Shown piece by piece: positions 55,117 through 64,000 of a stretch of DNA of 64,000 bases. The position numbers and the translations under genes are program-made. The stretch comes from Rhizodiscina lignyota (taxonomy: Eukaryota > Ascomycota > Dothideomycetes > Aulographales > Rhizodiscinaceae), in NCBI GenBank assembly GCA_010015805.1, contig ML978125.1, positions 1,240,001 to 1,304,000 of the forward strand, given 5' to 3'. Below the pieces are notes generated by a model. It was given only the letters and a program-made list of their open reading frames with translations, did not search any database and was not told where the DNA came from. Each line of letters opens with the position of its first letter. The first letter of the stretch is position 1.

Positions 55117-56208
55117 ATGGAAATCACTGCCAGAGATCTATTCTTTTGGCTCTTTACCATTTTAATCACCGGCCTTCCAATCATCATCTACTTTGGTGAA
55201 AAGCGTGTTCGCAAGCTTTCACCAAGCGATTGGATACCAATTCCTCCAGCAACGGAAATAATATCTCTTCGTATCTACCCCATCAAGTCATGTCGAGGCA
55301 TTGAAGTCCCCTCGGTGAAGCTGCTTAAAACTGGTTTGGACCTGGACAGACAGTGGATGTTTATCGATGTCTCTGAGAAACACAAATTCCAGACGATCCG
55401 CGAAGTATCCAAATTGACGCTGATCAACACCGCCATCAATTGGGAGACAGACGAGCTCGAAATCAGTATAGCGAACGACAAGAGTAATCCACCCACAAAA
55501 GTGGTTGTTCCGGCGCATCCGAGTGAGGAATGGCTCGCAGAGAACACGACATTGACGCATGCTTTCATCTGGAGCGAGACTCACGATGCTTACGTCTACC
55601 CCGAATCCATTAGCAAGCCGTTTTCCGATTTCCTTGACATGGAGGTTCGGCTGGTCATCAGAGGACCAACACCGCGCGTCCTCCGCGGTTGCGGCGCACC
55701 CAAGTTATTAGGCAGAACCGAGGCGATAAAATGGGCGGATATGGCACCAGTCCTTCTCACGAACGTTCGAAGCATCAATGAACTTAATAATCGGCTCATG
55801 CAGCGCGGCTATGATGCAATTACTTTGGAACGATTTAGGCCGAATATAGTTGTAGCTGGTTCGGACGCTTGGGCTGAGGACATGTGGAAGACTGTCAAGA
55901 TGAGTCCTCGCGAGTCGGATCACGGCAGCAGTGAAAAGAAAAAGCGTAACGCGAGCATTATCATGGATGTGACTTCGCGTTGTGCGAGGTGCCATGTCCC
56001 AAATGTCGATCCGGACACTGGTATGGCTCACAAGGAGCAACCATTCGATTTGATGTATACGTATCGGAGGATAGACGAGGGTGCTAAGTACAAGTCGTGC
56101 TTTGGTATGCTTTGCGCCCCAAGGTCGGAGGGAACGATCAAAGTTGGAGACAAGTTTGAGGTCACGGCAGTCACTGCTGAGCATAAATTCATCTCGCCGA
56201 TGAAATGA
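55117..56208 (+). CDS. Membrane-anchored MOSC domain protein (mARC-like)
   Basis: An intronless frame of 363 residues. A hydrophobic anchor (FWLFTILITGLPIIIYF, about residues 10-26) precedes the N-terminal beta-barrel domain (IISLRIYPIKSCRGIEVPSV, then DRQWMFIDVSEKHKFQTIRE) and the MOSC domain (ALVLVIRGPTPRVLRG is in the barrel-like part; FRPNIVVAGSDAWAEDMWK follows). DVTSRCARCHVPNVDPDTG holds the conserved Cys that binds molybdenum in mARC-type amidoxime reductases. The C-terminus is a small domain (GDKFEVTAVTAEHKF). It is probably an outer-mitochondrial or ER-anchored molybdenum enzyme; substrate unknown. Its partner in the window, a molybdate transporter gene, is of interest. Confidence 0.86.
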   Translation: MEITARDLFFWLFTILITGLPIIIYFGEKRVRKLSPSDWIPIPPATEIISLRIYPIKSCRGIEVPSVKLLKTGLDLDRQWMFIDVSEKHKFQTIREVSKLTLINTAINWETDELEISIANDKSNPPTKVVVPAHPSEEWLAENTTLTHAFIWSETHDAYVYPESISKPFSDFLDMEVRLVIRGPTPRVLRGCGAPKLLGRTEAIKWADMAPVLLTNVRSINELNNRLMQRGYDAITLERFRPNIVVAGSDAWAEDMWKTVKMSPRESDHGSSEKKKRNASIIMDVTSRCARCHVPNVDPDTGMAHKEQPFDLMYTYRRIDEGAKYKSCFGMLCAPRSEGTIKVGDKFEVTAVTAEHKFISPMK

Positions 56209-56325
56209 AGGCGACGTAGGAATATGCGGATTTCGGATTTCGGAAAAGTTATTGATTGGTGCAAAATGTATGATGAGAGTGGGTGGTCCTCTATCTAAGT
56301 TGAGAAATTATCATGGGTATCCTTT

Positions 56326-58842
56326 CTACTGCTCTTTCGTATCGAATTCGAAATCGTCTTCTTCAGTCAGGCTCATCGTCGCGGCCATGCCGCTGAGCCA
56401 CATTTCGTCTTCCAACCCAGTGGCAAAGGAAATGTCGGCACCAGGGTCCATGAGAGCATGAGTTTCGCGCATTAGCAGGACTTTCTCCAGAACGGAAATT
56501 TGCGATGACGGTTGGGTTTCGACTTTGCTGGGTTCCATAGCCCCGACAGTCTCCGCGCCTGCCTCCGTGTTGTCCCACAATCCATTTCTCTTGCAGAATG
56601 CCAGAAACACTTTCCAACAATCATCTGTCTCCAAGACTTCTAAAGATCCGATGACAATAAGTCCTGCCATTGCCCGTGTCAACGCAACATTTTGCCTCTT
56701 CGGTTCATTTATGATCCCAAAGCCGTTTTGCTTGTCCTGTTCCAGAAACCTCGTGCGTGATCTAGTCGTGCACAATATCACAACTCTGCTTTCCAGTCCC
56801 TGAAATGCTTCCATGGGCCCAATATTGACATTGGGCAAGCCAAATTGATCTGACCTTGCGAATCTGCGGAGAAGCCTGACTTGCGCTTGGAAAGGGCTCA
56901 TGATACAGATGTCCTGTTGAGCAACGAGCCCAGATCTTGCCAGAGACAGCGCATATTGGCAGGCTTTCCTGGCTTCTGAAATATTGTACCAGCCACCACC
57001 GTCGTGTTCGATTTCGTCGGGGCCAGTGTTAGGCCATAATAGAACAGGCCACTGTCTGCCTTGCCAACCCTGCCACTTCAACAGCCCATCCGTCTTGGGC
57101 TTATCAGCCTCTGGTACTAGAGTGTCCATGTAAAAGAGAGCGCTCGGAACGGCGAGAATGGCTGGGTGAGATCGATAATTCTGGATGAGATTGGCGAAGG
57201 GCGGACGAAGTATGGGAAGCATATCTTCAGTGAGTACTTTGAGCGGCCGGTACCCTTCTCTGCACCTGGCGAGTGGATGGTCCTTGTAGATGCTTCGACG
57301 GAAGAGGCGCTCGAAGAGACTCGTCTGGATTGCCGCTGAACGAGACGACGTCCGTGGGCCCAATTGTTGATAATCTCCAACCATTACTAGACATGGTGGA
57401 CGTCGAATGAGATGCCTCGAAGAAGGCGGAGCAACGACGGCGAGTGGAATCATTGCCTCCGGTTCAGTGGCTTGTGCAGCTTCATCTATCAGGAGCCCGG
57501 ACCAATGAAGCTTGATCCGTTCGTCTGGTAATTCAAATCGTGACTCCGGATGCAACACCGATCTTAACCTATGTTCCGCACAGGACAGATCGTCATTGGT
57601 GAGTCCAGCCGTGATGAGCATGGATGCATCTCGACATGTGGTAACAACGATTTTGTATCGCATCATTTGCTCCAGCGGAGGCATAGAAAAGAAGGTATCC
57701 TCAATATAGCAGTACGGGAGAAGTGAACTCGGCACCTCCGCAAATGTTCGGGAGGGTGCGCACAACCGGAGAAGATCAGAAGGCTCTAAATGCAACTTCA
57801 ATCGCCGGGCCAAGGTATCAGCTGCAGGATCGGATGGAGCGCACACCAGTAACGCGGACGTGCCACGAGTGACAAGCTGAAGAGCAATTTCAACAACAGT
57901 CTTGGTTTTCCCAGTTCCTGGTGGCCCTGAGATAAGGAAAGGAACTTCGCCATAGTCTTGGCTACAGACCGATTCGACAGCCTTTTGTTGTTCAAAATTG
58001 AGGATCGGATCGTAGAGAATACGTGATATCGTAGCGTTATTCAAACTCTCCTGCCTAGCGCCGTCGGAGTCCTCAGGAAACAACATTCGGGCCGTCCATG
58101 GCCTATCGGTTTCAGGGGTGTCATTCGGTTCTGGGAGAGCTTCTCCAGCACGGTCAGATGGAACAAGAGATTTCCGGATGAGTGTTAGGGCGAGTCGCAT
58201 ATCCTGATAACCCTGAAGATTTGGATGGAAGATGACGTTGAATCTCAGTCCCTCTGGCCGCAAGCCAAGAATTCTCAGTCGAACTAGCTCTTCAGCGCGA
58301 TTCATGCCTTGAACAACGGCATTGTATTGCACACGCCCTGCGACTGTTGGGATGTTTGGCGGAACGTGAAGAAGTTGACGTAAACCAACGCTATCTCCAA
58401 TGGCGATTCGAGGAGAGTTTTCAAGCAAGCCAGGCACCCGAAGCTCACAGAAAAACATGTCTTCTCGGAAAGATACCAAGCTGAGGGGAGCGTCATATAT
58501 ACTGTGATTCTGAAGCTCCTGTATATGTGCCTGTAGTTCCCCAGCAAGAATTATCTCAAAATAGCGCTCATATAGTTCCGGGACAAGAGCCTCTGGCCGA
58601 AGGCGCAAGTGCTGCTGAGATCCATCTGGTTGGAGATAATGTACCCGAGGCCGTGTTGGCTGGAGAAGCGTCCCTAATCGCTGGAAAGTATTGTTTTCTT
58701 TGAGCTGGACAGGTGGTGTTTGAATGATTCGAGTAGCTTCAAAATTGACAGCGATCAACTGCTGTGGGATATACGGGCGGGCGTATACATCAAATGTAGG
58801 CTTTCGCTCGTCAGGCGCCGACTCTGGCGTTTTACCATTCAT
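56326..58842 (-). CDS. SF1 helicase, Upf1/MOV10-like
   Basis: One uninterrupted minus-strand frame of 838 residues. All superfamily-1 helicase motifs can be read: FEQQKAVESV, Walker A GPPGTGKTKTVVEIALQL, LVCAPSDPAADTLARRL, VVTTCRDASML, motif II LLIDEAAQATEPE, LVMVGDYQQLGP, LIQNYRSHPAIL, and VALTRAMAGLIVIGS at motif VI. Order and the DEAA form place it with MOV10/SDE3/Upf1 rather than DNA repair helicases. The first 250 residues are a family-specific N-terminal region; the last 100 are acidic and disordered. It could act in RNA silencing or RNA turnover. Complete, with no frameshift. Convergent with the MOSC gene (118 bp apart). Confidence 0.87.
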   Translation of the reverse strand: MNGKTPESAPDERKPTFDVYARPYIPQQLIAVNFEATRIIQTPPVQLKENNTFQRLGTLLQPTRPRVHYLQPDGSQQHLRLRPEALVPELYERYFEIILAGELQAHIQELQNHSIYDAPLSLVSFREDMFFCELRVPGLLENSPRIAIGDSVGLRQLLHVPPNIPTVAGRVQYNAVVQGMNRAEELVRLRILGLRPEGLRFNVIFHPNLQGYQDMRLALTLIRKSLVPSDRAGEALPEPNDTPETDRPWTARMLFPEDSDGARQESLNNATISRILYDPILNFEQQKAVESVCSQDYGEVPFLISGPPGTGKTKTVVEIALQLVTRGTSALLVCAPSDPAADTLARRLKLHLEPSDLLRLCAPSRTFAEVPSSLLPYCYIEDTFFSMPPLEQMMRYKIVVTTCRDASMLITAGLTNDDLSCAEHRLRSVLHPESRFELPDERIKLHWSGLLIDEAAQATEPEAMIPLAVVAPPSSRHLIRRPPCLVMVGDYQQLGPRTSSRSAAIQTSLFERLFRRSIYKDHPLARCREGYRPLKVLTEDMLPILRPPFANLIQNYRSHPAILAVPSALFYMDTLVPEADKPKTDGLLKWQGWQGRQWPVLLWPNTGPDEIEHDGGGWYNISEARKACQYALSLARSGLVAQQDICIMSPFQAQVRLLRRFARSDQFGLPNVNIGPMEAFQGLESRVVILCTTRSRTRFLEQDKQNGFGIINEPKRQNVALTRAMAGLIVIGSLEVLETDDCWKVFLAFCKRNGLWDNTEAGAETVGAMEPSKVETQPSSQISVLEKVLLMRETHALMDPGADISFATGLEDEMWLSGMAATMSLTEEDDFEFDTKEQ

Positions 58843-60878
58843 TGCAAAATAGGTGTTAGCGAGGAGTGATGAGTTTCGCTGTAAGTTTTAATGGCATGAT
58901 CGAGCTTCCTTTACACCTAAGATATCCAGAGGAGGAACACAGCGGATAGCTCTGATATGGTCGTTGTGCGGCTTGACCATGGTATCCTGCGGTTTCCAAG
59001 AACGCCACATTGATCTGATTGGCTGGGATGGCGCTGAACATGAGAGACCAGCAATCTGGCCTTAACATGAGACCTGAGTGGATGTCTTAATCATGCCCGG
59101 CTACCGATCAAACAATCGTATTAGCCTTTCATTTGAAAGTAGGCGTTTCTGTTCCCTTGCAGTATGGGCAGCACTATCAGCCACTTTACATGAGATCTCA
59201 GATCGGGGTATGGAGACGTGTTGCCATATTTTAAATGGAACCGAAGTAGTCCTTGGTAGTGCTACCGACAGAGCTCAGTTGAAGTGTCTAAGGTTACCAT
59301 TGCGTTTTCGGTAAGGCGTCAACGTACCCAAAAGCGGCGGGACCAGAAATTTCCGACGACGCGGTAACGCGTTACCCATCGTCCACTCATTAGCTCAACT
59401 TTCCCAAGGAGATACGCATTTCTCATTCCGTCTATACTTCTGTGGGTTGATAATACTTTGTGCGCTGTCTTTTCTCGACGATATCCTCGAAACACGTGCA
59501 AAAGGTTGCCCGAAACGCTCGAATACCGAGTTCGCCTGCAAACTGGAATTGACCCCGGCCTGATTTCCCATGCAGACTATGGCTGCTTCACAAGACTTAT
59601 TTATCTTTTTGCGATGTCCTTGCGTAATGAGTTGGATTGACTCAAGGTCGAGCACATGAAGACGGCAAACTCGCGGATTCTACGGGATGGGCGATCATAA
59701 CCATCGAACAGTCCCCTTCAGCATTGTTAGCAAAGCTTTATCAAGCTCTCCAGTTGCAGCCTCGCAGGTTCTGGCTCTGGTCTTGTGAGGCTCTTCAAAC
59801 CTTGCTCTGCTCCTCTGGATCATATATGACACCGGCATTTCCGTTTGTTAGTTCTATTCGATGCACTGTTTCGAGCGATGCGGTTGCCCATTGCTGGCGG
59901 TTTGAGCTTCTGCCAGACTTTCAAACGCATTGATATCTCATATTTCTTTCCTAGCGACATTCTCACACCTACTATTCTTCTATTGTTAGCTCTTTTGCTT
60001 GCCATACAATGAAAGCGCCTTTCGTAATATCTTTGGGTACTACGACCTGAACAGCTTCGCCAAGTGGACATTGGGCTTACCCAATTTCCAAATAGGGCCT
60101 ACCAGATGCTAGTCCAACGTCCAGGAAAGAAGCTTATTGAATCCGACAGGGCAAACATTCATGGCGGATTCCTATGGATGCATCCGTGAGCGATTAGTAC
60201 ATTCGGCTTCCTGGCTACAACTGCCAGCCTGGTGGAGCCTCACATTAGCATTTGTCCATTGTCCGCCCTGAAATTGCAGTTTCTTCCCTCTCTTACTGTC
60301 CTATAAGCGCTCTCCAACGCTTTACCGCATATTGTCTTTTTAGTTCCATTTTTGGCATGGAAACATCAACTTTTTCGCACGAGCGTTTGAATCCCCCGGC
60401 GCAATCTCGCACAATACGATTGGGAGCGTACATCTTGCTATGAGCAAATCGCTCAGAAGGTCGCTCTTGACTGAAAGTGCGGTGCGTGCATAGCCGAATG
60501 CTTTGAGCATTGCGGGTTTGCACATGCAGCTTCGATTGGCCTTCGAGCGTGCGACCGTGAGATATCTCGCTTGGTTTAGCCAAATTGGCGCGAATTCCGG
60601 GAGGCATGGCGAACTTCGTAATGTCTATACGAAGTGCAACCTCAGAGAGCTTGCTTGGTCTCCAAATGTGCTCACATCCATGACTTGTAGTCATTGTGAC
60701 GCGAGACGAACATCTGAAACACTAGTCGTGTGTGTGCCTCTATTGTGTTGAGTCGTAAGTCCTTTCAATTGAGACCACGTCACGTCTGAGCGCGTATTCT
60801 GCTATTCACAGAGCCCGGGCCTGACACAATAGCACCTCCTCCCCGCCACCCCCTCCGAACACAGAACTGAACATATAA
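58843..60878. other. 2-kb gene-poor region
   Basis: No gene was supported on either strand; several 60-130-codon frames are open but none has a recognisable domain or clear exon structure. The right end, 60740-60878, is CCT/CACC-rich and likely promoter and leader for the next gene. Confidence 0.4.
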
Positions 60879-63086
60879 ATGGACTCACGTACGTTCATCC
60901 TTCCTACTTCTCCTCCATCCTCATATACTCATTTCCAACATCACTCTCACACGGATATTGCTCTCAAACCAGACACACTTCCCATTTCTGACATCCGGGC
61001 CGCGGAAATTCTGCTCAGTTTTAGCTCTCCAAGCCAGTTGTCGATACCCGGATCAGAAAGCACAGGCAAGATGAAGATCAGCCAGCTCATTCACCCCGAA
61101 GACAAGTCACCTACCGAGAAGTTCTCAGCGCTGCGGCGCACAAGCTCTGGCGGTCAAGCCGCCAACTCACTTTCTGGCACCCAACTTGCCAGTACCTATA
61201 TTCCGCTCACATCGGGACTTGACGACGCGGAAAGCGCGCCCTCGTCTCCTCGCTACGGATCTCTCAGCAACGAGAAGACACAAGAAGAGCCAGCACCTCC
61301 TGTCGTGTCGTTGGGTTCATCATTGTCGCCTATCAACAAGCCCGTTGTTACTTCGAACGTGTCAACCACGGCGCCGCTGGGTTCCTCATTCTCTCCGATC
61401 AACAAATCCGTTGCAATCTCCGAGATGGCTACTACCCCCACTACGCCTGCTATGCCGGCTGCTCCGATGACACCGGCAGTCAAGCCTTCTGTAGCCGCTA
61501 CAAGTGTCACGCAACCACACAGCCGTAAGAGATCTTTGCCTGTTAAGGCCACATCGACCCATGCCAGCCACCATCACTCTAGAGACAAACACTTTAGTCC
61601 CAAGAGGCTTACAAAAAGGCTTACAGAAATGGATGTCTATGATGACACACCTCCAGCCCTCACGTCCGCAGTCGACGATGAGTCCGAATCACCGATCCGC
61701 AATAAGGGTAAAGGCAAACTCAAGCTGTCCATGCCCCTACCTGACGATATCCGCGGCGCTCTGGCAGATGTTGAGGATGAAATCGATGACGAAGACGACT
61801 ACGACCTTGACTACGATCAATATCACAAGACTCCGAACAATCGACAAGCGAAACGTAAAGCCCAGCGCGATTCCGCCAAGCTCCGCACACCTACGAAGTC
61901 GCGCGCATACCCCTTCCCTCCCGTATGCATGAGGCCAGGCTGCAACCAATCCGACGGCATTAACTTTCGCTCCTGCGTTCTCGATCTCTTTGGCCGCAAC
62001 AAGAAGGGTACGAAGGCCATGAAACGTTGGCCTCTTTACTGCCGCAAGTGCTATCAGCAGGCCGCGTACAATCGAGCACACTGGCCAATCGCAAAATGTG
62101 GACTTGTCGAAGCAACCTTCCAGTTCATTGAGATGGACGACCCGGGCACGGCCTACACGGTGATGTTGCGCAGCTCGGAGCAGGCGCGACTTGACAAAGC
62201 TGCAAAGATGGGGTTCGATGCATACATTGCTAGCGGCCTAGATAATGCTGCCGAATTGCGACAAGCTACGCCCGAGGAGGATAAAGATGGTGAGGAAATC
62301 TCGATCAGCGACATTAAGCACTCTCGCTTCGGTCGTGAGTCCAAACCCTTCAAGCAGGCGCCCATCCAGATTCTTCAAGATTTTCTTGACAACTTTGGTG
62401 GCAAGAACAAGAGCTTGGATCACTGCCGCGAGGCATTGGCCTGGCTAAGGGAACAGTTCGAACAGGGCATGGTTGACGATCTCCCACGCGTTGAGTTCTT
62501 GCCTGAACTAGAGCGCGCTGAAGCACTGAAGAGGACTCCAGCGAGGAACAAGAAGACTCCAGCCAGTTTCAGCAACACTTCTGCTAGGAGCAAGAAGAGG
62601 AAGACCCCTTCTGATGATGATGCTGACGAGAGCGATGCAACTCAGCCAGAAAGTCCAGAAATTCCTGCTAAGCGAGTTAAGGCTGCTCTACCAACTCCGA
62701 AAAAGACTCCTGCGGCTAACAAGGAGACTTCGGTGAGATCCAGCAACATATCCGCTAGCGACATGAAGATGCAGAGCCCTTCTGAGGATACCGATGATGA
62801 TGAGGCGACTGTGTCAGAATCTTCCGGACACATTGCTAAGCGCATTAAGGCTGCATTGCCAGCTTCTAAGAAGACTCCTGCGAGTAACAAGAAGATTCGG
62901 ACGGATTTCAGTCACATTTCTACCAGCGGCATGAAGAGGAAGAGCCCTTCGGAGGATATTGACGACGACGACGAAGCGACTCTGTCAGAATCTTCTGGAC
63001 GCAATGCTAAGCGCGTTAAGGCTGTATTATCTACTTCGAAGACACCTCTGCCTCCATCTCAATCTGCTCGCAGCAAGTCGATCTGA
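60879..63086 (+). CDS. Large disordered protein with Cys-rich core and C-terminal repeats
   Basis: An intronless frame of 735 residues. The N-terminal 340 residues are Ser/Pro/Thr-rich, with two copies of a short block (LGSSLSPINKPV and LGSSFSPINKSV, near residues 145 and 167). A Cys-rich, folded-looking core (VCMRPGCNQSDGINFRSCVL, then LYCRKCYQQAAYNRAHW, IAKCGLVEATFQ) could bind zinc, but the spacing matches no family I know. After a basic helix (KQAPIQILQDFLDNFGGKNK) the tail holds three diverged repeats of about 55 residues centred on TPSDDDADES, SPSEDTDDDEATVSESSG and SPSEDIDDDDEATLSESSG, each followed by a basic AKRVKAAL-type block. Likely nuclear. The gene is coding-like throughout, though its function is unknown. 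Confidence 0.78.
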   Translation: MDSRTFILPTSPPSSYTHFQHHSHTDIALKPDTLPISDIRAAEILLSFSSPSQLSIPGSESTGKMKISQLIHPEDKSPTEKFSALRRTSSGGQAANSLSGTQLASTYIPLTSGLDDAESAPSSPRYGSLSNEKTQEEPAPPVVSLGSSLSPINKPVVTSNVSTTAPLGSSFSPINKSVAISEMATTPTTPAMPAAPMTPAVKPSVAATSVTQPHSRKRSLPVKATSTHASHHHSRDKHFSPKRLTKRLTEMDVYDDTPPALTSAVDDESESPIRNKGKGKLKLSMPLPDDIRGALADVEDEIDDEDDYDLDYDQYHKTPNNRQAKRKAQRDSAKLRTPTKSRAYPFPPVCMRPGCNQSDGINFRSCVLDLFGRNKKGTKAMKRWPLYCRKCYQQAAYNRAHWPIAKCGLVEATFQFIEMDDPGTAYTVMLRSSEQARLDKAAKMGFDAYIASGLDNAAELRQATPEEDKDGEEISISDIKHSRFGRESKPFKQAPIQILQDFLDNFGGKNKSLDHCREALAWLREQFEQGMVDDLPRVEFLPELERAEALKRTPARNKKTPASFSNTSARSKKRKTPSDDDADESDATQPESPEIPAKRVKAALPTPKKTPAANKETSVRSSNISASDMKMQSPSEDTDDDEATVSESSGHIAKRIKAALPASKKTPASNKKIRTDFSHISTSGMKRKSPSEDIDDDDEATLSESSGRNAKRVKAVLSTSKTPLPPSQSARSKSI

Positions 63087-63756
63087 CAGAGTACACACTT
63101 TGCCCAACCATGATGCACTGGGGACGAGAGGTGGCGGCAATACATGTTTCAAGATGAACAGTTCGATCGATATTACGACGTACGAAAATTCCCCAAAGAA
63201 CATTAGCGACTGTGCACAAATGTTGGGGTTTCAAATTGCATGTCTTTGGGCGATGGGATGGGCAACTCACGATACCCTTGGGGGAGGTTTTTTTCTGGGC
63301 TTCCCCTTGGGTTACAAGTATTTGTCGATTTTCTTCTTTGACTGGAATGGTCGTGTTTCTCAAGGCTTTGGGTTTTGTTCAAATTTGTTTTACAGTACGA
63401 TGCGTTGGTTCTCTGAGAGAACAATGTCTCTCAGCTACATCACGGAATGGATGAGGTACGGACCATGGCAACTCTGCCAGTCATCGGCTCTTTTACGGAA
63501 TTTCCTGTTTTTAACCCACACCACGGGCTTTCATGAGGCACAATTTTCGCTCCGAAGTGTGTCGAGGACATGATGTGCATGGGCGGTGTATACAGGCGTT
63601 GGTAATTCAATACGGGGGTTGGATTTTAAGTGTTTATTTTACATCTCGTGCATCCGCCAGAGTTACTTAATTGTACAAGCGCCATCTTCCACCATCTTAC
63701 AGAACGTGAATGGCATTAAGTACCTTCCCAATCATCAGAGGAGGAAATGACTCTCT
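63087..63756. other. Intergenic stretch before the right-edge gene
   Basis: No gene was supported. A 204-codon plus-strand frame (62959-63573) begins inside the preceding gene and shows no domain; it is probably a chance frame. Confidence 0.4.
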
Positions 63757-64000
63757 TCAGAAGCCCAGATCTGCACCGACAGTCCGCCGCCGCTCCCGTT
63801 CGAGCGTACGCGCTGGCGGGCGTCGCAGGAATTCTGCAGCTATGACCGAGGCAGCAACGCTGACGTTCAGGCTATCAACGCCAACATCATGCGGCCGTTT
63901 TGCTGCAGTCATTGACACAAGGTAATCCGCATGAGCAGATAACGTCTTGCGCAGACCCCTGCCTTCTCCACCAAAGAGCAACAAGCACGGATGTTGCACG
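63757..64000 (-). CDS. SpoU-type rRNA 2'-O-methyltransferase (MRM1-like), 3' part only
   Basis: The open minus-strand frame runs off the right edge; 80 codons are visible from the edge to a stop at 63757. They hold SpoU motif 2, HPCLLLFGGEGRGLRKTLSA, and motif 3, VDSLNVSVAASVIAAEFL, the SAM-binding trefoil knot of SpoU methyltransferases. The final stretch (RRPPARTLERERRRTVGADL) is a basic C-terminal tail. Mrm1 methylates a guanosine of mitochondrial 21S rRNA; mitochondrial targeting cannot be tested because the start lies outside the window. Family is firm; choice of Mrm1 over other SpoU members is tentative. Confidence 0.78.
   Translation of the reverse strand, partial: VQHPCLLLFGGEGRGLRKTLSAHADYLVSMTAAKRPHDVGVDSLNVSVAASVIAAEFLRRPPARTLERERRRTVGADLGF

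Noticed and set aside
1-64000. CRISPR arrays, tRNA, 5S rRNA or operon-type features
   Set aside because: None seen by eye; the organism is eukaryotic, and I found no paired A-box/B-box with cloverleaf. A tRNAscan run would decide for tRNAs.

Overview
The window is nuclear DNA of a filamentous ascomycete (Pezizomycotina; Dothideomycetes is my best guess but was not tested). The grounds are gene structure and content. Most genes carry short GT-AG introns of about 45-65 nt with CTAAC/CTGAC-like branch sites, and the gene set is typically fungal: TOP2, RTF1, COQ7, an XPG/Yen1-type resolvase, an Xbp1-like KilA-N/APSES regulator, a Zn2Cys6 regulator, an RTA1 protein, Hal2/Met22 and a MOT1-type molybdate transporter. 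Exon joins given here were read by hand and checked for reading-frame closure and family continuity; none is confirmed by transcripts.

Layout. 0-5 kb: the 3' end of an SDR gene with an altered active site, a broken RNase III-like gene, the 3'(2'),5'-bisphosphate nucleotidase gene, a 255-bp inverted-repeat element and a 2EXR/F-box-like gene. 5.9-16.4 kb: DNA topoisomerase II, a 3.5-kb gene-poor stretch, then the Xbp1-like regulator. 17.8-26.8 kb: a compact stress/detoxification-like block with an enoyl-reductase-like MDR enzyme, three unrelated glutathione S-transferases, a Zn2Cys6 regulator and an RTA1 membrane protein, arranged largely as divergent or convergent pairs. 28.5-36.1 kb: a Holliday-junction/flap nuclease gene head-to-head with a large disordered AT-hook-like chromatin protein, whose start is overlapped by a 46-codon membrane micro-ORF. 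36.2-38.4 kb: an eight-exon FAD monooxygenase with an NTF2-like N-terminus. 39.7-44.6 kb: an orphan basic protein, COQ7 and RTF1, with small repeat arrays between and after them. 45.9-51.6 kb: a 51-residue secreted peptide gene, the molybdate transporter, a second copy of the inverted-repeat element and an MFS transporter. 51.9-64 kb: an orphan gene, an iron-type alcohol dehydrogenase, a membrane-anchored MOSC protein, an Upf1/MOV10-like SF1 helicase, a large disordered protein with a Cys-rich core and C-terminal repeats, and the 3' end of a SpoU-type (MRM1-like) rRNA methyltransferase running off the right edge.

Most genes are housekeeping genes and are not functionally linked. The best candidates for collective function are the GST/reductase/regulator/RTA1 block at 17.8-26.8 kb and, more weakly, the two molybdenum-linked genes (molybdate transporter and MOSC protein). 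The most distinctive non-coding signal is a two-copy family of about 255-bp elements with terminal inverted repeats, at 3.0 kb and 48.9 kb in opposite orientation, which looks like a decayed non-autonomous DNA transposon (MITE).
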